Below, in pieces: positions 28,767-38,150 of a DNA stretch of 64,000 nucleotides; the first letter of the stretch is position 1; the number at the start of each line of letters is the position of its first letter. The position numbers and the translations under genes were made by a program. The stretch covers positions 1,116,001 through 1,180,000 of the forward strand of contig NZ_JALMDK010000001.1 in the NCBI RefSeq assembly GCF_023094165.1, given 5' to 3'. The stretch is from Crossiella sp. S99.2 (lineage in GTDB: Bacteria; Actinomycetota; Actinomycetes; Mycobacteriales; Pseudonocardiaceae). The notes beneath the pieces are model-generated. The model was not told the origin of the DNA and ran no database searches. It saw only the letters and a list, made by a program, of their open reading frames with translations.

Positions 28767-31700
28767 GTGTCTCTCCGTCCGCCTGCGCTGGTTCGCCGGA
28801 CGGCCGAGCCGGTTCCGCCGCCGCGGTGGGACGACGCGGCCCGTGCGGTGCTCGCGCACACCGGCGGGTTCCTGCGGGTGCTGGGCGGACCGGGCACCGG
28901 CAAGACCACCCTGCTCGCCGAGGTCGCCGCGGACCGGATCCGCCAGGGCGAGGACCCCGAGCACGTGCTGGTGCTGGCCGCGAGCCGGAAATCCGCGATC
29001 AACCTGCGGGCCCGGATCACCGCGCGGCTGACCGCCGATCAGCCCGACGGGCTGCGCACCATCCGGGAGCCGCTGGTGCGGACCGTGCACTCCTATGCCT
29101 TCGCGGTGCTCCGGTTGCAGGCCGCGCGGGACGGGATGCCGCCGCCGCGGCTGTTGTCCGGGCCGGAACAGGACACGGTGGTGCGGGAGCTGCTGGCCGG
29201 GGACATCGAGGCGGGGGCACCGGACTGGCCGGAGCGGTTGCGGCCCGCGCTGGGGTTGCCGGGGTTCGCCGCGGAGTTGCGGGATCTGCTGTTGCGGGCG
29301 GCCGAACGCGGGGTCGGGCCGGAGGAGCTGATCGAACTCGGTGAGCGGCACGAGCGGCCCGAGTGGGTCGCGGCAGGCACCTTCGGGTTGCAGTACGAGC
29401 AGGTGACCTTGTTGCGCGGGGTGGTCGGCTCGACCGGGCCGCAGGCCGCGGCGCCCGCGCTGGACGCGGCCGAGCTGGTCGGGTCCGCCCTGCTGGCCCT
29501 GCAGACCGATCCGGACCTGCTGGCCGCCGAACGGGCCAGGGTGCGGCACCTGCTGGTCGACGACGGCCAGCATCTGGATCCCTTGCAGCACACGCTGATC
29601 CGGCGGCTCGGCGACGCCGCCCAGGAATGCCTGCTGTTCGGCGATCCGGACCAGGCCGTGTTCACCTTCCGCGGCGCGGATCCGCGCCGGCTGCTGGCCG
29701 AGGTGCCGGGGGAGCGCGGCACCGTGGTGCTCACCCAGGACCATCGGATGGCGCCCGCGGTGCGCGCCGCGGTGTCCCGGCTGGCCGGACGGCTGCCCGG
29801 GGCCGGACCGCAGCGGGAACTGCGCGGACGGACGGACGGGGCGTCCGGGTCGGTGCAGATCCGGGTGCTGGCCTCGGCCGCGCAGGAGGCGACCTGGATC
29901 GCCGACCAGCTGCGCCGGGCGCACCTGCTGGCGGAGATGCCGTGGTCGCGGATGGCGGTGCTGGTGCGCAGCACCGGGAACACGCTGCCGGTGCTGCGCA
30001 GGGCGTTGCTGGCCGCGGGCGTGCCGGTGGCGGTGCCCGCGGACGAACTGCCGCTGCCGCAACAGAACGCGGTGTGGCCCTTCCTCACCGTGCTGCACTG
30101 CGCCGCGCGGCCCGACCTGCTCGACCCCGACCTGGCCGCCGCCCTGCTCACCGGGCCCTTCGGCGGTGGTGACCCGCTCGCCCTGCGCAAACTCCGCCGC
30201 GGCCTGCGCAGACTGGAGCTGGCCGCCGGTGGCGACCGGGCCAGCGGCGAACTGCTGGTCGAGGCACTCACCATCGATGAGAAGCTGGTCGCGCTGGACG
30301 AGGCCGCCGCGCCGGCCCGCCGGGTCGCCATGCTGCTGCGGATCGCCCGCGAGGCGGTGGCCGCCGGTGAGGGCGTGGAGCAGGTGCTGTGGCAGGTGTG
30401 GCAGGCCAGCGGGCTGGAACAGCGCTGGCTGACCCTGGCCGGTCGGCACGGACCCGTTGGCGCGCAGGCGGACCGGGACCTGGACTCGGTGGTGGCGCTG
30501 TTCGACGCGGCCGCCCGCTACGCCGACCGGCTGCCAGGCTCCGGCGTGGCCGGATTCGCCGATTACCTGACCGCGCAACAGATCTCCGGCGACACCCTGG
30601 CCGCGGCCGCGCCGCAGGGCGAGGCGGTGGCGGTGCACACCGCGCACGCCGCGGTCGGCCGGGAGTGGGACCTGGTGGCCATTCCCGGTGTCCAGGAAGG
30701 CATCTGGCCCGATCTGCGGCTGCGCGGCTCGCTGCTCGGGGTGGAACGGCTGATCGACCTGCTGGCCGGGGTGCGGGTGGAGGACAAGGTGTCCGCGGTG
30801 GCCCCGATCCTGGCCGAGGAACGCCGGTTGCTGCTGGTCGCGGCCAGCCGGGCGCGGCAGTCGCTGATCGTCAGCGCGGTGCGCGGCGAGGACGACACCC
30901 CGTCCCGGTTCCTGGACGAGCTGGACGGCGCGGACTTCGAGGGCAGCGACGAGGCCGACGCGATCCGCCCGGTGTTCCAGCCCAGCCGCGGCCTGATCCT
31001 GGCCGACCTGGTCGGCGACCTGCGCCGCGCGGTCTGCGATCCACGGGCCGAGCCGGACCAGCGGGACCGCGCCGCCACCCAGCTCGCCCGGCTGGCCGCG
31101 GCCGGGGTGCCCGGCGCGCACCCGGACTCCTGGTACGGCCTTGGCGCGACCAGCACCGAACGTCCACTGTGGACCGATGTGGATGCCGTCGGCATCTCAC
31201 CGTCCACTGTGGACATTCTGTCTCGCTGCCCGTTGCGCTGGATGGTGGAGCGGCACGGCGGCCAGGACCCGGCCGAACTGGCCTCCATCACCGGCTCCCT
31301 GGTGCACGCCCTGGTCCAGGCCGCCTCCTCCGGCGCCGACCCGGACACCCTGCAACGCACCCTGGACGAGGCATGGGCCGCGGTGGACGCGGGCGCGCCC
31401 TGGTTCTCCCGCAAGGAACGGGCCCGGGTGGAGGGCATGGTCGACTCCTTCCGCGCCTGGCTGGTGCGCAGCCGGGCCGAGCTGACCCAGGTCGCGGTCG
31501 AGCACGAGATCACCGTCGAGCTGCCGCCCAAGGAGGACGGCGGGCCCTGGCTGCGGGTCAAGGGCCGAGTGGACCGGCTGGACACCGACGGCGAGAACCG
31601 CCCGGTGGTGGTCGACATCAAGACCGCGCGCACCGCGGTCAGCAAGAAGGAGGCCGAGGAGCACCCGCAGCTGGCCGTCTACCAGCTCGCCGCCGCGCTC

Positions 31701-31970
31701 GGCGCGTTCTCCTCACTCGGCCTGGGCACCCAGCCCGGGGGCGCGCGACTGCTCTACGTGGCCAAGCCGGACAAGAAATCCGGTGCGGCCGAACGCAACC
31801 AGGCCCCGCTCAACGAGGAAGGCGTCAAGGTCTGGCTGGACGCGGTCTACGCCGCCGGAGCGGCCTGCATCGGCCCCACCTTCGTCGCCACCGAGAACAC
31901 CGACTGCTCCCGTTGCCCGGCGCGAACCTGTTGTCCCACCCAGGATGCCGGCAGGCAGGTGAGCGAGTGA
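28767..31970 (+). CDS. adnA: AdnA-type UvrD/RecB-like helicase-nuclease subunit
   Basis: About 1067 residues. An SF1A helicase with Walker A GGPGTGKTT near residues 42-50 and conserved helicase motifs (VDDGQHLDP, LLFGDPDQAVFTFRGADP, HTAHAAVGREWDLV, LLLVAASRARQSL). The C-terminus is a RecB-family nuclease with VVVDIKTAR. Cysteines in ILSRCPLRW and CSRCPARTCC fit the iron-sulphur staple of AddB-type nucleases. With AdnB it would resect double-strand breaks. Start is uncertain: the frame extends to 28461, but GTG at 28767 agrees with where homology begins. Its stop overlaps the adnB GTG. Confidence 0.9.
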   Translation: MSLRPPALVRRTAEPVPPPRWDDAARAVLAHTGGFLRVLGGPGTGKTTLLAEVAADRIRQGEDPEHVLVLAASRKSAINLRARITARLTADQPDGLRTIREPLVRTVHSYAFAVLRLQAARDGMPPPRLLSGPEQDTVVRELLAGDIEAGAPDWPERLRPALGLPGFAAELRDLLLRAAERGVGPEELIELGERHERPEWVAAGTFGLQYEQVTLLRGVVGSTGPQAAAPALDAAELVGSALLALQTDPDLLAAERARVRHLLVDDGQHLDPLQHTLIRRLGDAAQECLLFGDPDQAVFTFRGADPRRLLAEVPGERGTVVLTQDHRMAPAVRAAVSRLAGRLPGAGPQRELRGRTDGASGSVQIRVLASAAQEATWIADQLRRAHLLAEMPWSRMAVLVRSTGNTLPVLRRALLAAGVPVAVPADELPLPQQNAVWPFLTVLHCAARPDLLDPDLAAALLTGPFGGGDPLALRKLRRGLRRLELAAGGDRASGELLVEALTIDEKLVALDEAAAPARRVAMLLRIAREAVAAGEGVEQVLWQVWQASGLEQRWLTLAGRHGPVGAQADRDLDSVVALFDAAARYADRLPGSGVAGFADYLTAQQISGDTLAAAAPQGEAVAVHTAHAAVGREWDLVAIPGVQEGIWPDLRLRGSLLGVERLIDLLAGVRVEDKVSAVAPILAEERRLLLVAASRARQSLIVSAVRGEDDTPSRFLDELDGADFEGSDEADAIRPVFQPSRGLILADLVGDLRRAVCDPRAEPDQRDRAATQLARLAAAGVPGAHPDSWYGLGATSTERPLWTDVDAVGISPSTVDILSRCPLRWMVERHGGQDPAELASITGSLVHALVQAASSGADPDTLQRTLDEAWAAVDAGAPWFSRKERARVEGMVDSFRAWLVRSRAELTQVAVEHEITVELPPKEDGGPWLRVKGRVDRLDTDGENRPVVVDIKTARTAVSKKEAEEHPQLAVYQLAAALGAFSSLGLGTQPGGARLLYVAKPDKKSGAAERNQAPLNEEGVKVWLDAVYAAGAACIGPTFVATENTDCSRCPARTCCPTQDAGRQVSE

Positions 31971-34900
31971 CCGAGTTCGCCACGCCGCACGAGGTCGCGG
32001 CGGCACTCGGCCTGCACCCACCGACCCCGGAACAGGCGGAGGTGATCGCCGCCCCGGCCGAACCCGCGCTGGTCATCGCGGGCGCGGGCGCCGGCAAGAC
32101 CGAGACCATGGCGGCCAGGGTGGTGTGGCTGGTGGCCAACGGCCTGGTCACCCCGGAACGCGTGCTGGGCCTCACCTTCACCCGCAAGGCCGCCCGCCAG
32201 CTCGGCGACCGGGTGCGCGCCCGGCTGCGCAGACTGGCCGGGTCCGGGCTGCTGGACCGGCTCGACCCCAGCGGCGACCGCCGGGCCGCGGTCACCGCCG
32301 GCGAGCCGACGGTGCTGACCTATCACGCCTACGCGGGCCGGCTGGTCGGCGAACACGGGCTACGGCTGCCGGTGGAACCCGGCGCCCGGCTGCTCACCGA
32401 GACCGCGGCCTGGCAGCTCGCGCACCGGGTGGTCGCCGGGTGGACCGAGGACATCGACACCGACAAGGTCCCGGCCACCGTCACCCAGTACCTGCTGTCC
32501 CTGGCCGGTGAACTCGGCGAGCACCTGGTCAGCCCGGACCAGCTGCGCGCGCACGCGCTGGAGTTCTGCCGCCTGATCGAGGACGCCCCGCGCGCGCCCC
32601 GGCAACGCGAGGGCCTGCCCGTCGCCCTGCAGGAGATCGTTGCCGCGCAACGACTCCGGGTCGCGCTGCTGCCACTGGTGGAGGCATACGCGAAGCGGAA
32701 ACGGCGCGAGGCCGCGATGGACTTCGCCGACCAGATGTCGCTGGCCGCCAGCCTGGCCGAGACCGATCCGGACGTGGTGGCCATCGAACGCGAGCGCTAC
32801 GGCGCGGTGCTGCTGGACGAGTACCAGGACACCGGACACGCCCAGCGAGTGCTGCTGCGCGGCCTGTTCGGCGGCTCGCACCGGCCGGTGCTGCCGGTCA
32901 CCTCCGTCGGCGACCCGGTGCAGGCCATCTACGGCTGGCGCGGCGCCAGCGCGGCCAACCTGCCCCGCTTCGCCACCGACTTCCCCACCCGCGACCAGCG
33001 CGGAAAATGGGTGCCCGCAACCACTTACGGCCTGCTCACCAGCTTCCGGAATCCGCCGGAAGTGCTCACCCTGGCCAACCAGGTCTCCGCCCAACTGCGC
33101 TCCGGCGTGGCCGAACTGCGGGCCAAGGACAACGCGGGCGTCGGCGACGTCCGGATCGCGCTGCTGCCCGACCTGCACGCCGAACTGGCCTGGCTGGCCG
33201 ACACCGTGGCCGCCCGCTGGGAGTCCACAGTGGACGCCACCGGCGCGCCGCCCACGGCCGCGGTGCTGGTCCGCAGACGCGCCGACATGGCCGGGATCGC
33301 CGCCGCCCTGCGCGAACGCGGCCTGCCGGTGGAGGTGGTCGGCCTCGGCGGCCTGCTGAACGAACCCGAGGTCCGTGACCTGGTCAGCGCGCTGCGCATG
33401 CTCACCGACCCGTTGGCGGGCACCGCGGCCATGCGGCTGCTCACCGGCGCACGCTGGCGGCTGGGCGTGGCCGACCTGGCCGCGCTGTGGCGGCGAGCCC
33501 GGCTGCTGGCCACCCCGGAGGGCAAACGCGGCGGCCCGGACCCCCTGGACGCGCTCGCCGACGCGCTGCCGGGCGAACACGCCGAACAGGCCGGACTGGT
33601 CGACGCGCTGGACGATCCCGGCCCGCCCGAGGAGTACAGCCCCGAGGGCTTCCGCCGGATCCGCCGCCTCGGCGGCGAACTCGCCGCGCTGCGCCGCCGC
33701 GGCGACCAGCCACTGGGCGAACTCGTCGCCGATGTGGAACGCACCCTGTTGCTGGACATCGAATCGCTGTCCCGGCTCTCCGGCGTCGGCCGCGCACACC
33801 TGGACGCCTTCGCCGACGTGGTCGCCGAATTCGCCCGCAGCAGCGCCAATCCCACCCTCAACGGCCTGCTCGACTACCTGGCCACCGCCGAACGCGCCGA
33901 GGACGGCCTGGAACCCGGCGAGGTCGAGGTCTCCCCGGACCGGGTGCAGATCCTCACCGCGCACGCGGCCAAGGGCCTGGAATGGCACGTGGTCGCGGTG
34001 CCGCACCTGGTCAAGGACGTCTTCCCGGGCCGCCGCAAATCCGCCTCCTGGCTGCGGGTGCCGCACCAGCTGCCCGCGGTGCTGCGCGGCGACGCCCAGG
34101 ACCTGCCCGGCCTCAACCTGCACTCCTGCGAGAACCGCAAGGAGATCGAGGAAGCCCTGGCCGTGCACTCCGAGGAGTTCGAGGAACGCCGACTGGCCGA
34201 GGAACGCAGACTGCTCTACGTCGCGCTCACCCGATCCGAGGAAACCCTGCTGGTATCAGGGCATTGGTGGGGTGAGACCGGCGAGAAACCGCGCGGGCCC
34301 TCGGAATTCCTCACCGAGATCCACGAGGTGATCACCGCGGGCGACCGGGTCGGCATCGTGCACCACTGGGCCCCACACCCGGAAGAGGACGAGGTCAACC
34401 CACTGGCCGCCCAGGGCAACAGCCTCACCTGGCCGGTGGACCCGTTGGCCCGCAGGCGTTCCGCGGTCACCGACGGCGCGGACCTGGTCCGGGAAGCACT
34501 GTCCACAGTGGACCAATATCAGTCGCCCGTCGAACCGGAACCCGCCGACGAGGATGCCCCGGAACCCGGGAACTACCTGGCCCGCGACGAGGAATACCTG
34601 CCACCGGAGGACGACTACCTCCCGCCGGAGGAGGACTTCGTGCCGCCGGAAGACGACGAATACCCACCCGAGGACCCCTACTTCGACGAGCCCGAGCCCG
34701 AGCCCAGCGCCGAAGCCGAAGCCGTCGCGGAACCAGCTCCAGCGCCCGACGCCGCCGACGCCCCGGAACCCGCCCCCGCCAACGAGTTCGACCCCGAAGG
34801 CTGGGCCCGCGACGTGGACGTCCTGCTCGCCGAACGCGCCGCCGCCGCCAACCGCCGCGAACAGGTCCTGCTGCCCGAACAGCTCTCCGTCAGTCAGCTG

Positions 34901-35467
34901 GTCGAACTCGCCAAGGACCCGGACGCCCTGGCCCGCCGCCTGCGCCGCCCACTCCCGTTCCCGCCGAACCCGTTGGCGCGTAGGGGAACCGCCTTCCACG
35001 CCTGGCTGGAACACCGCTACCAGGCCAGCCGCCTGCTCGACTTCGACGAGCTGCCCGGCGCGGCCGACGCCGACCTGCCCACCGAGGAGAACGTGGACGC
35101 CCTGCAGCGTGCCTTCCTGGCCAGCACCTGGGCCGAGCGCACCCCGCACGATGTGGAGGTCCCGTTCGAGACCGAGGTGGACGGCATCACCGTGCGCGGC
35201 CGGATGGACGCCGTCTTCACCGACCCCGACGGCGGCTGGACCGTGGTCGACTGGAAGACCGGCGCCGTCCCCGACGAAGCGCACCTGCCCGCGCTGGCCG
35301 TGCAGCTCGCCGCCTACCGGCTGGCCTGGGCCGCACTGGCCGGGGCCGACCTGGCCACCGTGCGCGCCGCCTTCCACTACGTGCGCACCGACACCACCCT
35401 GCGCCCGGCCGACCTGCTCGACGCCGAGGGCCTGCGCGAACTGGTCCGCGGCATTCCGAAACTCTGA
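31967..35467 (+). CDS. adnB: AdnB-type UvrD/RecB-like helicase-nuclease subunit
   Basis: About 1166 residues. Helicase motifs are complete: Walker [54 protein letters not shown] and LLYVALTRSEE. The C-terminal nuclease has RMDAVF and VVDWKTG. Between helicase and nuclease, about residues 850-940 form a very acidic Pro/Glu/Tyr-rich linker of unusual length with repeats such as YLPPEDD. AdnAB is the actinobacterial counterpart of RecBCD/AddAB. The GTG at 31967 overlaps adnA, so the two subunits are made together. Confidence 0.93.
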   Translation: MTEFATPHEVAAALGLHPPTPEQAEVIAAPAEPALVIAGAGAGKTETMAARVVWLVANGLVTPERVLGLTFTRKAARQLGDRVRARLRRLAGSGLLDRLDPSGDRRAAVTAGEPTVLTYHAYAGRLVGEHGLRLPVEPGARLLTETAAWQLAHRVVAGWTEDIDTDKVPATVTQYLLSLAGELGEHLVSPDQLRAHALEFCRLIEDAPRAPRQREGLPVALQEIVAAQRLRVALLPLVEAYAKRKRREAAMDFADQMSLAASLAETDPDVVAIERERYGAVLLDEYQDTGHAQRVLLRGLFGGSHRPVLPVTSVGDPVQAIYGWRGASAANLPRFATDFPTRDQRGKWVPATTYGLLTSFRNPPEVLTLANQVSAQLRSGVAELRAKDNAGVGDVRIALLPDLHAELAWLADTVAARWESTVDATGAPPTAAVLVRRRADMAGIAAALRERGLPVEVVGLGGLLNEPEVRDLVSALRMLTDPLAGTAAMRLLTGARWRLGVADLAALWRRARLLATPEGKRGGPDPLDALADALPGEHAEQAGLVDALDDPGPPEEYSPEGFRRIRRLGGELAALRRRGDQPLGELVADVERTLLLDIESLSRLSGVGRAHLDAFADVVAEFARSSANPTLNGLLDYLATAERAEDGLEPGEVEVSPDRVQILTAHAAKGLEWHVVAVPHLVKDVFPGRRKSASWLRVPHQLPAVLRGDAQDLPGLNLHSCENRKEIEEALAVHSEEFEERRLAEERRLLYVALTRSEETLLVSGHWWGETGEKPRGPSEFLTEIHEVITAGDRVGIVHHWAPHPEEDEVNPLAAQGNSLTWPVDPLARRRSAVTDGADLVREALSTVDQYQSPVEPEPADEDAPEPGNYLARDEEYLPPEDDYLPPEEDFVPPEDDEYPPEDPYFDEPEPEPSAEAEAVAEPAPAPDAADAPEPAPANEFDPEGWARDVDVLLAERAAAANRREQVLLPEQLSVSQLVELAKDPDALARRLRRPLPFPPNPLARRGTAFHAWLEHRYQASRLLDFDELPGAADADLPTEENVDALQRAFLASTWAERTPHDVEVPFETEVDGITVRGRMDAVFTDPDGGWTVVDWKTGAVPDEAHLPALAVQLAAYRLAWAALAGADLATVRAAFHYVRTDTTLRPADLLDAEGLRELVRGIPKL

Positions 35468-35642
35468 GCCGAGGTTCAGCGGCCGGCGGTAAGGATCTCC
35501 GCCACCTTGTCGACCAGTTCGTCGAGCATCGGAGTTCCGTTCTGCTCGGTGCATCCAGGCTAGGCACGCTCGATCCGGCCGGGCCGCGCGGAATTCGTCA
35601 GTTCCCGCCACGGAGTGGCCGGGAATCCGGGTAACTAGAGAA

Positions 35643-36173
35643 TCAGTTGCGGGTGCGCACCGTCTGCGTGGTCAGCTTCAGCGCCTGCTCGTAGAGCACT
35701 TCCTGCAACCAGCGCCCGAACAGCGAGGGCCCGAACTCCCGCGACCGGTCCTCCGGCGCGATCAGCACATCGGCGCCGTCGGTGTCCGCGGTGACCACGC
35801 CGATCCCGTAGTAGTCCAGCTCGATCAGCGGCCAGGCGTCGGCGGGCTGCGGCGCGGGCAGCACCACCGCGCACGGGGCCAGCGTCATCAGCGTGCCGCA
35901 GGAGTTCAGCGCGGACTCCACCGAGGACTCGATCACCAGCACGCCCAGCAGTTCCACCGCGGGCACCGGGATCTGGTCGTGGAAGTCCGGCTCGAACCAG
36001 GACCGGAACCAGGACGGATCCGGCTCCGGTGGCCAGCCGTTCTCGGTGCGCCACTGGTGCACGTGGTCCAGGACGCGGACCACCGCGGACACCTGCTGAC
36101 CGAGCACGGCGACGTCGGGAATGACCACGCCGCGCCAGCCGAGCGCCGTAGCGGCGTGTTGGAGTGGCGGCAC
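35643..36173 (-). CDS. Hypothetical protein
   Basis: About 176 residues, GTG start. No recognised domain. The sequence is mixed alpha/beta, acidic, with several tryptophans and a hydrophobic stretch (VELLGVLVIESS) that is not long enough to be a clear membrane segment. Composition looks coding and it is the best of several overlapping frames here. It is divergent from the secreted protein gene. The 175 bases between adnB and this gene hold nothing I can name. Confidence 0.55.
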   Translation of the reverse strand: MPPLQHAATALGWRGVVIPDVAVLGQQVSAVVRVLDHVHQWRTENGWPPEPDPSWFRSWFEPDFHDQIPVPAVELLGVLVIESSVESALNSCGTLMTLAPCAVVLPAPQPADAWPLIELDYYGIGVVTADTDGADVLIAPEDRSREFGPSLFGRWLQEVLYEQALKLTTQTVRTRN

Positions 36174-36356
36174 CCAGGCATCCTAGGCCGATCGCTCGAT
36201 GATCGGTGCGTCGGCCGCCTGGCCGAGCGGAGTTTTCGTCCGTTCTGTCCAGCGAGTTGCCCCATTTGGTGGGTTTTTTCTTATCTCTGCGTCAAGTTGT
36301 GACCATCCAACCATTCGGCACCGCATGGTTTCCGTCCCCTGCGATTTAGGAGACCC

Positions 36357-36920
36357 ATGCGTACACAAATTCTCGGAGGCCTGTTAGCCGTCACCCTGTC
36401 GGCCATCAGCCTGGTCACCGCCGCGCCTGCCGCCTCGGCGACCGCCGTCCCGTCCACCGAGCAGCGCACGCCCGAGCGTGTTCGACTGGCCGGATTCGAC
36501 ATTCCGGCGCAGCCGCGCGGCGGGGTCAAGATCAGTCACGCCACCGCCACCGCCCGGCTGAGCGCGGCCGGGATCACCTGGGGTTCCAGCGGCAACTGCT
36601 CGGACCGGCTCAACCCCAACTGCACCTCGTTCGACCAGATCTTCTCCGGCACCATCGACCAGGTCATCACGCTCAAGCGGGCCAGTGGCTGCGCGGTGCA
36701 CCTCACCGGCGGCACCGAGACCGGCCACGGCGGCGGCACCTACACGCACTGGAACGGCTACAAGGTCGACTTCCGCCGGGCGGACTGCATCGAGGGCTAC
36801 ATCCGGCGCAGCTTCACCCAGCGCCAGCCGACCTTCGGCGTGGAGCAGTGGGTGTCCAACGCCGGCAACATCTACACCCGGGAGGCCAACCCGCCGCACT
36901 GGGACGTGCTCTATTTCTGA
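36357..36920 (+). CDS. Secreted M15-like peptidase-type protein
   Basis: About 187 residues. A signal peptide ends near ASA-TA (residue 24). The mature part has GGTETGHGGGTYTHWNG, then YKVDF and a final HWDVLYF. The spacing of His, Asp and His recalls zinc sites of M15/VanY-type D,D-peptidases and of small secreted proteins with the same HxNGYKxD pattern also found in fungi. Four cysteines could form two disulphides. It likely acts outside the cell, perhaps on peptidoglycan, but activity is inferred only. TAGGAGA lies before the ATG. The 183-base leader is AT-richer than its surroundings and may hold the promoter. Confidence 0.65.
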   Translation: MRTQILGGLLAVTLSAISLVTAAPAASATAVPSTEQRTPERVRLAGFDIPAQPRGGVKISHATATARLSAAGITWGSSGNCSDRLNPNCTSFDQIFSGTIDQVITLKRASGCAVHLTGGTETGHGGGTYTHWNGYKVDFRRADCIEGYIRRSFTQRQPTFGVEQWVSNAGNIYTREANPPHWDVLYF

Positions 36921-36924
36921 GGCG

Positions 36925-37308
36925 CTATTGACCGGCGTTGCGGCGCACCCGTAGCGCCCACAGCACCAGCGGGATCTGCAGCGGCAGCCTGCCGAAGGCG
37001 ATCAGCCGCTGCTTGAGTGGTTTGTCCCGCCAGTCCCAGGCCATCTTCACGTTGGCCGGGAACACCGCGATGAACAGCGCCGCGGCGGCCAGCGCGCCCA
37101 GCTTCCGGGTCTTGGGCACGGCCACCGCGGCGCCCACCGCCAGCTCGGCCACCCCGGAGAGATAGGTCCAGGTCCGCGGCCCGCCGGGCAGGGTCTTGGG
37201 CACCAGCTCGTCGAAGGGCTCCGGGCGCACGAAGTGCAGCACACCCATCCCACTGAGGAACCCGGCCAGCACGACCGCGGCCTTGGCACGCTTCATGACG
37301 GTGAGCAT
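36925..37308 (-). CDS. DoxX-like membrane protein
   Basis: About 127 residues with four predicted membrane helices and the features of the DoxX-like family (FLSGMGVLHFVRPEPFDELVP, then VAELAVGAAVAVP). Such proteins are linked to oxidative or thiol stress and quinone chemistry, but this member has no assigned function. Start ATG at 37308; 37296 is an alternative. It is convergent with the secreted protein gene, ending five bases after it. Confidence 0.75.
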   Translation of the reverse strand: MLTVMKRAKAAVVLAGFLSGMGVLHFVRPEPFDELVPKTLPGGPRTWTYLSGVAELAVGAAVAVPKTRKLGALAAAALFIAVFPANVKMAWDWRDKPLKQRLIAFGRLPLQIPLVLWALRVRRNAGQ

Positions 37309-37358
37309 AGGTCGTGTCGGCGGCGCGCGGTCCGGCCGATGCCCTAGCCTGCTTCGCC

Positions 37359-38150
37359 GTGACCGACGAGCACCATCCGGGCGCGGGTTCCGCCGAAGCA
37401 CAGGCGGTAGCGGCCCTGGCCGAGACCTACCTGGCGGACCTGCGTGAGTGGACCACCATCCCCGCGATCAGCGCCGATCCCGCACACCGGACCGACCTGT
37501 CCCGCTCCGCCGACGCACTGGCCCGCGGCCTGGACCGGGACGGCTGGCCGCGGATCCGCCGCTGGGACCTGCGCGGCGTGCCCTCGGTGTACGCCGAGTG
37601 GCCCGGTGATCCCGGCGCGCCGACCCTGCTGCTCTACGCCCACCACGACGTGCCCGCCCCGACCGCGCTGGCCGACTGGCGGTTCCCGCCGTTCGAGCCG
37701 ACCGTGCGCGCGGGCAGCCTGTACGGACTGGGCGTGCGCGGCGGCCGCGGCCGGATCGCCGCCCTGCGCCTGGGCGTGCGCGCACACCTGGCCGCCACCG
37801 GCGGGCAGCGTCCCATGCCGAGCCTGCGGCTGCTCGCCGACGGCGCCGGCGTGCCCTCGGCGGCCAGCCTGTACGAGCTGCTCGGCGAGCACCCGGCCGA
37901 GCTGACCGGCGATCTGCTGCTGTGCTGCGCGGCCGAACAGGTGCGCGCGCACGCCGTCCCGTTGCTGCGCACCGCACTGGGCATCCGCGAGCTGCCCGGC
38001 CCGCCGCCGCTGTCCGCGGCGCCGGGTCCGGGCGCCGACGAACGCGTTGACCTGCCCTCGCTGCACGGGCACGCGGAGGCACTCGCCACACTGGTGCGCA
38101 CCGCCGGCGCCCGTGCGTCCGGCCTGACCGATCGGGGGAGTGCGGCATGA
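37359..38150 (+). CDS. Truncated, probably inactive M20-family peptidase
   Basis: About 263 residues against roughly 450 for a complete M20 peptidase. The first half retains LLLYAHHDVPAP and FEPTVRAGSLYGLG, the zinc-site His and Asp region. Where the family has the bridging Asp (DDKG) this protein has RGGRG, and the catalytic Glu-Glu pair is missing. The dimerisation lobe is largely absent. It is therefore a pseudoenzyme or regulatory remnant. It overlaps the K+ channel gene by ATGA, which implies coupled expression and perhaps a shared role. GTG start at 37359. Confidence 0.7.
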   Translation: MTDEHHPGAGSAEAQAVAALAETYLADLREWTTIPAISADPAHRTDLSRSADALARGLDRDGWPRIRRWDLRGVPSVYAEWPGDPGAPTLLLYAHHDVPAPTALADWRFPPFEPTVRAGSLYGLGVRGGRGRIAALRLGVRAHLAATGGQRPMPSLRLLADGAGVPSAASLYELLGEHPAELTGDLLLCCAAEQVRAHAVPLLRTALGIRELPGPPPLSAAPGPGADERVDLPSLHGHAEALATLVRTAGARASGLTDRGSAA

